Source: Gammaproteobacteria bacterium (GTDB lineage: Bacteria; Pseudomonadota; Gammaproteobacteria; QNFN01). Taken from it: a stretch of 32,818 bases of DNA. The stretch lies in assembly GCA_009937385.1 (NCBI GenBank), contig JAACFL010000002.1, positions 1 to 32,818 on the forward strand, in the 5' to 3' direction. A model generated the notes under the pieces. It was not told the origin of the DNA and ran no database searches. It was given only the letters and a program-made list of their open reading frames with translations. Below are positions 17,476 through 25,543 of the stretch, piece after piece (the stretch's first letter is position 1; every line of letters begins with the position of its first letter). The position numbers and the translations under genes were made by a program.

Positions 17476-17532
17476 AATGTAATTTCAGCTCACCAGCACC
17501 ACCTGGGACACGTCAGGGCTGGTGCCTGATCG

Positions 17533-17943
17533 CTACTCTCCCTCCAGCCAGGCACCGTACCCCCGAAACAGCACCTTGACGTCTTCCCGACCGGCGATGC
17601 GCAGGGCCATGTGGGCCTTCGATGAAAGCATGCCGGTATCGCAGTAGAGAACGACGGGACGGTCGTCCGGGATCTCGCCACGGCGCGTCAGGATCTGTCG
17701 CCACTCGATGTTGATCGCCCCGGGGATGTGACCGGCCGCGAAGCGCTCCGGGCTGCGGGTGTCGATGAAAAGCACGCCGCCGAGTTCGACCGAGGCGAGT
17801 TGTCCTGCGGTGATCGTGCCGTCGGTGTACTGAGCGAAATCGAGGTACTCCTGGAGCGCGGCGATCTCCCGGGAGTCGTCCGCCACTCCGGCACCCGGCA
17901 ACAGAGAGGCCAGCAGCACGGAGACCGGAAGAATCCGTTTCAT
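17533..17943 (-). CDS. Periplasmic rhodanese-like domain protein
   Basis: Signal peptide MKRILPVSVLLASLLPGAGVA; LFIDTRSPERFAAGHIPGAINIEW; active-site-like loop VVLYCDTGMLSSKAHMAL. Confidence 0.9.
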   Translation of the reverse strand: MKRILPVSVLLASLLPGAGVADDSREIAALQEYLDFAQYTDGTITAGQLASVELGGVLFIDTRSPERFAAGHIPGAINIEWRQILTRRGEIPDDRPVVLYCDTGMLSSKAHMALRIAGREDVKVLFRGYGAWLEGE

Positions 17944-18028
17944 CGTGCTGCTCTCAGTCCACCAAGCGTGTTTATCCGTCTGGACAGGCCGAGGTGGCGG
18001 CCGTGAGAAAGGCGTGGTGCGCCCGTGA

Positions 18029-18220
18029 TCAGTCCGTCGTACGGCGCTGTTCGGCTTTCAGCATGGCCTCGTTTAGATTCGACTGCGCGCGGTCCATGGT
18101 CTTCTCGGCCTGCTCCGCTTCCTGGGCCTTGAGTGTGGCCACGGTCGCGGCGGTGGTCGCGGTCTCCGCGCCGCATGCCGTGAGACCGAGAGCCAACGCC
18201 GCACAGATTAGAAGTCTCAT
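18029..18220 (-). CDS. Small lipoprotein
   Basis: MRLLICAALALGLTACGAETATTAATVATLKAQEAEQAEKTMDRAQSNLNEAMLKAEQRRTTD; lipobox LTAC; strong SD AGGAGGT. Confidence 0.75.
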   Translation of the reverse strand: MRLLICAALALGLTACGAETATTAATVATLKAQEAEQAEKTMDRAQSNLNEAMLKAEQRRTTD

Positions 18221-18246
18221 CCCATACCTCCTGGAGTCATGCTGTG

Positions 18247-18282
18247 GCGGGCGCGTGACCGGAGGCCCGCGGAAACGGTCAC
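18247..18282 (-). promoter_or_regulatory. Interleaved inverted repeats (possible H-type pseudoknot) at the RAM-gene stop codon
   Basis: Minus strand: GTGACC-GTTTCC-GCGGGC-CTCC-GGTCAC-GC-GCCCGC. Confidence 0.4.
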
Positions 18283-18554
18283 ATGCCGATCGAGAACATC
18301 TCGTCGAGGTCGTGGCGCGAAAAGGCGCGAAAGGACAGCATCGACTCGGTGTGGGTGATGCCCTCGAGCTTGACCATGTCGTGGGTGACCAGGTGGGCGA
18401 GGGCCTCGTTGTTCTCGACGCGCACGACCGCCACCAGGTCGTAGCGTCCGCTGACCGAGTAGACCTCGCTGATCCCGGACAGGTCGGCGAGTTGCTGGGC
18501 GAGATCGCCGATGTGGTGGCGGTCGGCATTGATCAGGATGATCGCGGTAACCAT
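18279..18554 (-). CDS. Stand-alone Lrp/AsnC ligand-binding (RAM) domain protein, no HTH
   Basis: MVTAIILINADRHHIGDLAQQLADLSGISEVYSVSGRYDLVAVVRVENNEALAHLVTHDMVKLEGITHTESMLSFRAFSRHDLDEMF. Confidence 0.88.
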   Translation of the reverse strand: MVTAIILINADRHHIGDLAQQLADLSGISEVYSVSGRYDLVAVVRVENNEALAHLVTHDMVKLEGITHTESMLSFRAFSRHDLDEMFSIGM

Positions 18555-18575
18555 CGCGGGTCTCCGTTGCGTTAA

Positions 18576-21119
18576 TCAGTGAATCGATTTCGGGCCGTTG
18601 CCCACGGTCTTTGGCTCGGGTGTGGCTTCGCCGACGATCGGTACCGGCGGCTCCTCGCCGTGCCGGTAGAGCGCCTGGCCCCAGGGAGATTCGATGTGCC
18701 ACTTGAGAAGGTCGAGGGCGCTCTGTGGACGGGAGATGTAGAAGCCCTGCGCGGTGTCGCAGCCCATCTCGATCAGCAGATCGATGGTCTCCTGGCTGTC
18801 GACGCCTTCGGCGATAACCTCGAGACCGAGACTGTGCGCGAGGTCGATCGTCGCCTTGACGATGGCGCGGTCCTCGGCGTTGGAGTCGAGATTGAGCACG
18901 AAGGACTTGTCGATCTTCACCTCGTCCACGGGCAGCCGTTTGAGGTAGGACATCGACGAGTAGCCGGTGCCGAAATCGTCGATCGACAGGCGGATGCCCA
19001 TGTCGCTGAGCTCGCGCAGCAGGTCCAGGACCCGCTCGGGATCGTCCATCATCGCGCTCTCGGTCACCTCCATCTCGATGCGCGACGGCTTGACGTTCCA
19101 CGCCTCGATCAGCTCGCGGATCTGGCCGAGCAAGTGGCGGTCCTGGAGATTCCACGCCGAGAGATTGATCGCGCTGACGATGTTCAGGCCCATCTCCTGC
19201 CAGCGGCTGACCTGGTCGAAGGCCGCGTTGAGCACCCACAGCGTCAGCGGACGGATCAGGCCGGTCTTTTCTGCCAGCGGCACGAACAGCTCGGGAGAGA
19301 TCAGGCCCATCTGCGGGTGATTCCAGCGGATCAGGCACTCGACGCTGGTCAGGCGGCGGTCGCGCAGCGATACCTTTGGCTGGAAGTTCAGCATCAGCTG
19401 GTCCTCGACGCTGAGCGCGGTGCGCAGGTCGCCGAGCAGTTTGAGGTCGCGCAGGCCGTGCTTGTTGAGGCTCGGATCGTAGACCGAGAATTCCATGCGC
19501 GTGCGGCGCACCGAGTGCAGCGCCACGTCGGCATGGCGCATCAGGGTATCGGCGTCGATGCCGTGTTCGGGGAACAGCGTGATCCCGAGCTGCGCCTTCA
19601 TGTGCAGCGGGTGACCGTCGAGGTAGAAGGTGCGGTCGAGGGCGTCGTGGACCTGGTGGGCCATCTCCTCGGCACTGGCACGGTCGCAGCTGGTCAGCAC
19701 GACGACGAAGACGTCGTCGCCGCTGCGCGCCACCATCTCGGTTTCGCCGACCCCCTTGACCAGCACGTCAGCCGCCTGCTGCAGGATCATGTCACCGAAG
19801 TAGTGACCCAGGGTGTTGTTGATCTCACGGATGCGGTCCAGGCCGACCATCAGCAACGCGAAGGACGCACTCTCTTTCTGGCTCTCGGTGATGACCTGGT
19901 CGAGGCGGTCGAAAAGCAGGTTGCGGTTCGGCAGCCCGGTCATGTCGTCGTAGTGGGCGAGGTACTCGAGTTCGGCGGTGCGCGAGCGGATGCGCTCCTC
20001 CAGCTCGTCGCCGTAGCGACCGAGGGCCTCCTCGGCCTCGCGACGTTCGTGGTTCTCGTCGCGCAGACGCTGTTCGGAGGTGACCAGGCGGCGGTTCAGG
20101 TAGAGGGTGTAGGCCGTCGTTGTGATCATCATCGCCAGCGCGATCGCGGCGAGCACCAGCCAGTGGCCGTGGTCGTCGATCAGGCTCGCCAGCGTGACAC
20201 GGTCGAACCCTGCGTAGGGCGGCGCACCGATGGTGCGCAGCAGCTCGTGCACCGGCTGGTAGTCAAGCGGGGTGTTCCACTCGATCGCCGCGTGGGTCAT
20301 GTCCGAGTCGGGATCGATGTCGAGCAGCGCGACCACGACCTGGCGTGCCAGCGTGTCGGGTGTATGGCGCAGCTTGGCCAGCGGCCACTCGGGGTAGAGC
20401 GCGGTGCTGTGCGCGACCGGGAAGAACGCGCTCTGACGGGGCTCGATGAACTTGAACTGCTCACGTTGCAGGTTGTCGTTGGCGCTCATCTGCTGCAGCA
20501 AGCCGGCGGGGAGCACGCCGGCGTCGGCGCGCCCCTCGAGCACTGCGTCGATCACCTCCCAGGTGTCGAATGCGGTGAAAAGGGTGCTGTAGTCGTCGTT
20601 GGCCACCAGCCCGGCTTTGCGCAGGGCATGCTCGGCCAGCCGCCAACCCGAGAACGAGTGCTCGTCCAGCGCCGCGATGCTGCCACCCTCGAGATCCTCG
20701 AAGTGACTCAGGTCGATCCGGTCGCTGCGGGTAAACAGCGTCGCGGAGAGCATGTTCAGGGCATGGCCATCGATCTTCGAGATCCTGGTCGCGATGCGCG
20801 TGATGCCGTTTTCGACTTCCAGTTCGACGTAGAGGCCGGGGTCGGTGATCACGAAGTCGAGGCTGGCAGCGCCTGTGTCCACGCCGCTCAGGGTGTTGCT
20901 GCGGGTCAGCGGGACCAGTTCGAAGTGGTAGTTGGGGAGGTGGCGGTTGAGGTGCCAGATGACTGGAGACCAGCGTTCGAGTTCGCGATCCGGGTTGCCC
21001 TGGAGCTGAACGCCGATGACCACGTCACGGTGGTCGCTCCAGCTCGCTGTCGCCGGCACCAGGCAGGCCAGCAGCAGGCACAGCAGTCGCGGCAGCTGTC
21101 CCAGCAGCGAACGCATCAT
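18576..21119 (-). CDS. PhnD-like periplasmic binding domain - TM - degenerate GGDEF - EAL protein (likely c-di-GMP phosphodiesterase)
   Basis: PhnD-like RDVVIGVQLQGNPDRELERWSPVIWHLNRHLP...FVITDPGLYVEL; TM WLVLAAIALAMMITTTAYTLYL; GGDEF site RSGDDVF; EAL: ECLIRWNH, EVTESAMM, SIDDFGTGYSSMSYLKRLPVDEVKIDKSFV, EVIAEGVDSQE. Confidence 0.9.
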   Translation of the reverse strand: MMRSLLGQLPRLLCLLLACLVPATASWSDHRDVVIGVQLQGNPDRELERWSPVIWHLNRHLPNYHFELVPLTRSNTLSGVDTGAASLDFVITDPGLYVELEVENGITRIATRISKIDGHALNMLSATLFTRSDRIDLSHFEDLEGGSIAALDEHSFSGWRLAEHALRKAGLVANDDYSTLFTAFDTWEVIDAVLEGRADAGVLPAGLLQQMSANDNLQREQFKFIEPRQSAFFPVAHSTALYPEWPLAKLRHTPDTLARQVVVALLDIDPDSDMTHAAIEWNTPLDYQPVHELLRTIGAPPYAGFDRVTLASLIDDHGHWLVLAAIALAMMITTTAYTLYLNRRLVTSEQRLRDENHERREAEEALGRYGDELEERIRSRTAELEYLAHYDDMTGLPNRNLLFDRLDQVITESQKESASFALLMVGLDRIREINNTLGHYFGDMILQQAADVLVKGVGETEMVARSGDDVFVVVLTSCDRASAEEMAHQVHDALDRTFYLDGHPLHMKAQLGITLFPEHGIDADTLMRHADVALHSVRRTRMEFSVYDPSLNKHGLRDLKLLGDLRTALSVEDQLMLNFQPKVSLRDRRLTSVECLIRWNHPQMGLISPELFVPLAEKTGLIRPLTLWVLNAAFDQVSRWQEMGLNIVSAINLSAWNLQDRHLLGQIRELIEAWNVKPSRIEMEVTESAMMDDPERVLDLLRELSDMGIRLSIDDFGTGYSSMSYLKRLPVDEVKIDKSFVLNLDSNAEDRAIVKATIDLAHSLGLEVIAEGVDSQETIDLLIEMGCDTAQGFYISRPQSALDLLKWHIESPWGQALYRHGEEPPVPIVGEATPEPKTVGNGPKSIH

Positions 21120-23290
21120 GCCGCAGGCTCCACACGGTTACGGCCACCGTGTTTTGCTTTCAGCAGCGCCTCGTCGGCACGGCGCACCATCTCCACAGGG
21201 GACTGGATCGCCGGGTCGGGATAGGCGGCTGCCCCGATGCTGATGGTCACGCGCTCGCGGTCGAGCTGTGCGACCGTGGTGCCGATCAGGTTCTTGCGTA
21301 CCTTCTCGGCGGCGGTCATCGCCTGTTCGAGGTTGGTCTGCGGCAGCGCGACGGCGAAGGTGCTCTCACCGAAGCGGGCGACCAGGTCGGTCTTGCGAAC
21401 CGCCTTGTTCAGCACGCCGGCGACCGTCGTCAGCACCACGTCGGCCATGTGGTAGCCGAAGCGGTCGCTGAAGGCCCGGAAGTGGTCGATGTCGACCATC
21501 AGCAGCGAGAGATCGGTGCCGTAGCGCTGCGCATCGTTGAAGTGGGCTTCCAGCTTGTCGGTGAAATGGCCACGGTTGGCGGTGTTGGTCAGCGGATCGC
21601 GGGTCAGGAGGTCATCGATCCGGCGCTGCGAGGCGGCGTCGTTCAGGATGATCGCGACCTGGCGGGCCAGGTAGTCGAGCAGCACGCGCTCGTCGTCTGG
21701 CGTGGGCTTGGCGAACCCGAGCAGCAGCAGACCGAGCAGTTCGCCGCGGTAGAGCAGCGGGTAGTAGGCGAGGTGGCGCGGCATGACGCTGCCTACCCCG
21801 AGGTCCAGGGCCAGCTCGGTGCCCTTGTCGCCGACGTAGACGGTGCGGCTCTCGCGTTCGAGCGCGACCTGGCCCGGCAAGCCTTCGCCGATCTTGAGCG
21901 ATTCGAGGCCGTCGAGATCGAGAGCGTGGCTGGCGTAGGGCGTCAGCCGGTTGCTCCCTTCCTCGAGCAGGTAGATGACGCCCAGCATGCCGTTCGAGAT
22001 CTCGATGACCTTGTCCAGCGTCCCCTGCAGCAGCTTGTCGGAACTCATCGACAGATCGACCAGCGAGGAGAGCGTGGTGTACTGGGTCAGGCGCCGATCG
22101 CGACCGACCACGGCCTCGGCCATCCGGTTGAAGCCCGCGCCGAGCCTCTCGAACTCGTCACGGGTGATGATCTCGGTGCGCACGTCGTGAGCACCTTCGG
22201 CGAAGGCGTTCTGCGCGGCCACGATGGCGCGCAGTGGGCGCACGGTGTCGCGGTAGGCGAGGTAGGCGATGACCAGCGAGAGCAGGATGCCCAGGGCGAT
22301 GAAGCCGTAGACATGGCGCGTGTTCCGCGCGATGTGTGTGGTGATCTTGTCGTCGCTGAGCAGCAGTGCGAGGCCGCCGACCGACTGGTAGTCGCCGTTG
22401 AGGATCGGCTCGGCCAGCACGAGATTGCGCTGCGAGTTGATCTCGAGCTGTCCACTGAAGACCTGGCCACCCTCGATGGCCCGGTCGAGCCTGGAGTCGA
22501 GCAGGCTGCCGGGTGGCAGCGGCTCGTCTGGCAACCCGGCCGTGGCGATGACCTGGTCGCCCTGGAGCAACGCGACGTAGGTCCTCTCGATGGTCAGCTG
22601 ATTCTGGATCTGTTGCAGCAGCAACTGGTTGCCGTGCAGCAGCTTCACCCCGATCAGGGCGCCCTGGTCACTGACCGGAACGACGATGATCTGGGCAAGG
22701 ACCAGTGGTGGCAGCTCGGCATAACGCTGGGGATCTTCGCTGACGAACAGCGCACGCGGCAGCAGCTCGGTGGTGATCAGGTTCTCGCGCAGCGTACCCA
22801 GGGCACGGCCCAGGCCACTGCCGAAGTTGTAGTGATTGCCCAGCTCGCCCCGGATCCGGCCGCGCACCACCTGGTCGCGATCGATCGCAAACCAGAGGTC
22901 GACGAAGCTGAAGCGTCGCGCGTTGCGTTCGAGCAGGCGGTACAGACCGGCCGCGTCACGCTGCTGGAGATAGAGCGTGGTGCGGTCGTTGTCGGCGTCC
23001 TGGACCAGCGCGATGCGCACGTCTTCCAGGGGCCGCTGGTAGGCATTCCAGGCACTGCGCAGGTTGGCCTCCAGCGCTTGCGCGGTCTCGTTCTCAAGCG
23101 CGTCACGCATGGTCTGCTTGGTGATGGTCAGCAGGCCGGCCATCGGCACGAAGACGACGAGGGCGAAGGCAATCAGGGTCTTCCAGCCGAGCGACAGGTA
23201 GAAGCGCTGCGGCCCCCAGACGACGCGGAAGACGCTGTCTCGGCTGCTCACCTGGACCAGGACCCCTTGGTGGACTCCGCTGCAACGCAC
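21116..23290 (-). CDS. Membrane sensor with extracytoplasmic domain, HAMP, GAF and degenerate GGDEF domain
   Basis: TMs FALVVFVPMAGLLTI and VYGFIALGILLSLVIAYLAY; HAMP-like region; GAF-like segment LVDLSMSSDKLLQGTLDKVIEISNGMLGVIYLL...; GGDEF fold LLMVDIDHFRAFSDRFGYHMADVVL...ARFGESTFAVALPQ. N-terminal start uncertain. Confidence 0.85.
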   Translation of the reverse strand: MRCSGVHQGVLVQVSSRDSVFRVVWGPQRFYLSLGWKTLIAFALVVFVPMAGLLTITKQTMRDALENETAQALEANLRSAWNAYQRPLEDVRIALVQDADNDRTTLYLQQRDAAGLYRLLERNARRFSFVDLWFAIDRDQVVRGRIRGELGNHYNFGSGLGRALGTLRENLITTELLPRALFVSEDPQRYAELPPLVLAQIIVVPVSDQGALIGVKLLHGNQLLLQQIQNQLTIERTYVALLQGDQVIATAGLPDEPLPPGSLLDSRLDRAIEGGQVFSGQLEINSQRNLVLAEPILNGDYQSVGGLALLLSDDKITTHIARNTRHVYGFIALGILLSLVIAYLAYRDTVRPLRAIVAAQNAFAEGAHDVRTEIITRDEFERLGAGFNRMAEAVVGRDRRLTQYTTLSSLVDLSMSSDKLLQGTLDKVIEISNGMLGVIYLLEEGSNRLTPYASHALDLDGLESLKIGEGLPGQVALERESRTVYVGDKGTELALDLGVGSVMPRHLAYYPLLYRGELLGLLLLGFAKPTPDDERVLLDYLARQVAIILNDAASQRRIDDLLTRDPLTNTANRGHFTDKLEAHFNDAQRYGTDLSLLMVDIDHFRAFSDRFGYHMADVVLTTVAGVLNKAVRKTDLVARFGESTFAVALPQTNLEQAMTAAEKVRKNLIGTTVAQLDRERVTISIGAAAYPDPAIQSPVEMVRRADEALLKAKHGGRNRVEPAA

Positions 23291-23371
23291 GCGAAGAATG
23301 CCCGACGTCAGAAGCGACGGGTAGAGATCATTCTAACTGCTGGTTTCGGATGCGGAAAGTCAGGTCGAACA

Positions 23372-23399
23372 TGCGGGGTGACCGGGCGGTCACCCCGCA
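23372..23399 (-). terminator. Rho-independent-type stem-loop downstream of the DUF2892 gene
   Basis: TGCGGGGTGACC-GGGC-GGTCACCCCGCA: perfect 12-bp arms, 4-nt loop; weak U-tract. Confidence 0.6.
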
Positions 23400-23424
23400 C
23401 GTCGAGGCGTCGCGGATGAACGGC

Positions 23425-23628
23425 TCAGGCGGCGCTCTTGGAGTCGTCGGCCTTGCAGGTGCGGATGCCGAACAGGGTGTAGGCCGGGCACCAGCGAAAC
23501 AGTCCGGTGGCCAGCGGTACCACCCCGATGTAACCCCAGACGGGGATGATGCCCATGACGGTGAGCGCGATCAGCGCGAGGCCGGCAACGATGCGCAGGA
23601 TCTGGTCGATACTACCAACGTTCTGCAT
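23425..23628 (-). CDS. DUF2892 small membrane protein (YgaP C-terminal-like)
   Basis: MQNVGSIDQILRIVAGLALIALTVMGIIPVWGYIGVVPLATGLFRWCPAYTLFGIRTCK. Confidence 0.93.
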   Translation of the reverse strand: MQNVGSIDQILRIVAGLALIALTVMGIIPVWGYIGVVPLATGLFRWCPAYTLFGIRTCKADDSKSAA

Positions 23629-23724
23629 GACGATTCTCCTGATTGGATGCACGGGGATGCGCCCCGGATAACGACCATTTGACCACGTGGCGCGGCCTGC
23701 TTCAGTAACCGGGGTCACACAGCC

Positions 23725-24393
23725 TCAGGAACCGGCGAGGTGGGCGAGGGCGTCGCGGTCGTGCAGTTCGATGCGGCCGCGGTGCAGGGCGACCAGGCCG
23801 CGGTGCTCGAAATCCTTGAGCAGGCGGCTGACCACCTCGCGGGCCGTACCGAGTTCGGTCGCGAGTTCCTGATGGGTGGCGTTGACCATGCCGTCACGGT
23901 CGGCCCCGTCGCGCAGGCGGGCGGCGAGGCGCAGGTCCATCCGCTCGAAAGCAACCTCCTCGACGAGCGTGATCAGGTCGGCGATGCGCCGGGCGTAGAC
24001 GGCGAAGACGAACTGGCGGAAACCGGTCGACCCTGCCAACAGCGCCTGGAACAGCGCGCCGGGCAGCGCGATGGCGCGCACCTCGGTCTCGGTGACGCCC
24101 TCGGCCGGGTAGCGCTCGCCGGCGAGAAGGCACGACGTGGTCAGGATGCAGGTCTGCCCGTCGCCGACGCGGTAGAGGGTGATCTCGCGGCCGTTGCTCG
24201 AGGTCTTCTGCACGCGCACCGAACCGTCGAGCACCAGCAGGTAGTTGGTGCAGGCGTCGCCGTCGTGGAACAGCGTGATCCCGGCCGGCAGCGTGACCGG
24301 GTGCGCCTCGGCGACGAGTCGATCGCGCGCGTCGGGCTCGAGCGCCGCGAGCTTCGGGAAGGCGTCGAGCCACGCGGCCGCGTCGTGCGGCAT
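23725..24393 (-). CDS. Crp/Fnr family transcriptional regulator
   Basis: cNMP-binding-type barrel TLPAGITLFHDGDACTNYLLVLDGSVRVQKTSSNGREITLYRVGDGQTCILTTSCLL and HTH NATHQELATELGTAREVVSRLLKDFEHRGLVALHRGRIEL. Confidence 0.93.
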   Translation of the reverse strand: MPHDAAAWLDAFPKLAALEPDARDRLVAEAHPVTLPAGITLFHDGDACTNYLLVLDGSVRVQKTSSNGREITLYRVGDGQTCILTTSCLLAGERYPAEGVTETEVRAIALPGALFQALLAGSTGFRQFVFAVYARRIADLITLVEEVAFERMDLRLAARLRDGADRDGMVNATHQELATELGTAREVVSRLLKDFEHRGLVALHRGRIELHDRDALAHLAGS

Positions 24394-24403
24394 GCCGGGC
24401 TGG

Positions 24404-25543
24404 TCAGGCGGCGGATTCGCCACGTTGGCTCGCGGCGAATCGCTGTTGCAGGTCGAGGCGCTTGAGGTAGGCATCCCTTGCGATCTGCACGTCCTCGAGG
24501 AACAGCGGCAACTCGTCGAAATGCAGAGCCTGGGGACCGTCCACCAGCGCCTTGCTCGGCTCGGGGTGGAAGTCAACCAGCACCATGTTGGCCCCGGCGA
24601 TCACCCCCTGCACCGTGGCATGCATGACGTCGAGGATGCCGTCGGGATCGGCGTCACGGGTGCCCACCGAGTGCGATGGGTCGACGCAGATCGGCATGCG
24701 TGTGAAGCGCTTGACCACCGGCACGTGGGTGAAGTCGACGAAGTTGCGGTGCGGGTCGCCGAGGTTGGACTTCATGCCGCGCAGGCAGAAGATCACGCGC
24801 TGGTTGCCCTCGCTGGCGAGGTACTCGGCAGCGTTCAGCGACTCCTCGAGGGTGATGCCGAAGCCGCGCTTGAGCAGGACCGGGTAGTCGCTCTGGCGTC
24901 CGACCTGCTTGAGCAGCTCGAAGTTCTGGATGTTGCGCGTGCCGATCTGCAGCATCACGCCGACCGGGTCGCCCGCCTCCTGCAGGGCCTCGTGGATCTC
25001 CACGACGTGGTCCTCGTGGGTGACCTCCATGGCGACCACCTGCATGCCGTACTTGCCGGCCAGCTCGAAGACGTAAGGCAGGCAGCTCTTGCCGTGGCCC
25101 TGGAACGAGTAGGGATTGGTGCGCGGCTTGTAGGCGCCCATGCGCGTGCAGACCTGGCCGTGGTCGCGCAGCACCGCGAGCATGCGCTCGACGTGCTCCG
25201 GGGTGTCGACGGCGCACAGCCCGGCGAACACCTGCAGCGTGTCCTGGCCGAAGCGCACGCCGCGATATTCCCAGGAGGTCGGGCGGCGATCGTTCTTGTG
25301 CCGGCCCAGCACGCGGTACTCGCGTGACACCCGGACCGCGCGCTCCACGCCTGGCAGGCTCGCCATGTCATCGAGGTCGAGCAGTGCGGTGTCGCCGATC
25401 AGGTAGACCTCGGTGACCATCTGCTGGGCCCCCTGCACGTGATGTACGCGCGCCTGGATGTTGGGCAGGTTGGCGAGGTGTTCCATCAGCTCGGCGTACG
25501 GTGTGCTGCCCGGCTCGAGGTTGGAGTCGAGGATCAGGATCAT
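24404..25543 (-). CDS. 3-deoxy-7-phosphoheptulonate (DAHP) synthase
   Basis: VFAGLCAVDTPEHVERML...MGAYKPRTNPYSFQG...MLQIGTRNIQNFELLKQVG...PVLLKRGFGITLEESLNAAEYL...CLRGMKS...PICVDPSHSVGTRD; start ATG 25543. Confidence 0.93.
   Translation of the reverse strand: MILILDSNLEPGSTPYAELMEHLANLPNIQARVHHVQGAQQMVTEVYLIGDTALLDLDDMASLPGVERAVRVSREYRVLGRHKNDRRPTSWEYRGVRFGQDTLQVFAGLCAVDTPEHVERMLAVLRDHGQVCTRMGAYKPRTNPYSFQGHGKSCLPYVFELAGKYGMQVVAMEVTHEDHVVEIHEALQEAGDPVGVMLQIGTRNIQNFELLKQVGRQSDYPVLLKRGFGITLEESLNAAEYLASEGNQRVIFCLRGMKSNLGDPHRNFVDFTHVPVVKRFTRMPICVDPSHSVGTRDADPDGILDVMHATVQGVIAGANMVLVDFHPEPSKALVDGPQALHFDELPLFLEDVQIARDAYLKRLDLQQRFAASQRGESAA

Noticed and set aside
18579-21224. 881-aa plus-strand ORF opposite the GGDEF-EAL gene
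   Set aside because: Antisense shadow ORF; the minus-strand protein has clear PhnD, GGDEF and EAL motifs.
21149-23419. 756-aa plus-strand ORF opposite the GAF-GGDEF gene
   Set aside because: Antisense shadow ORF with biased composition and no domain signal.
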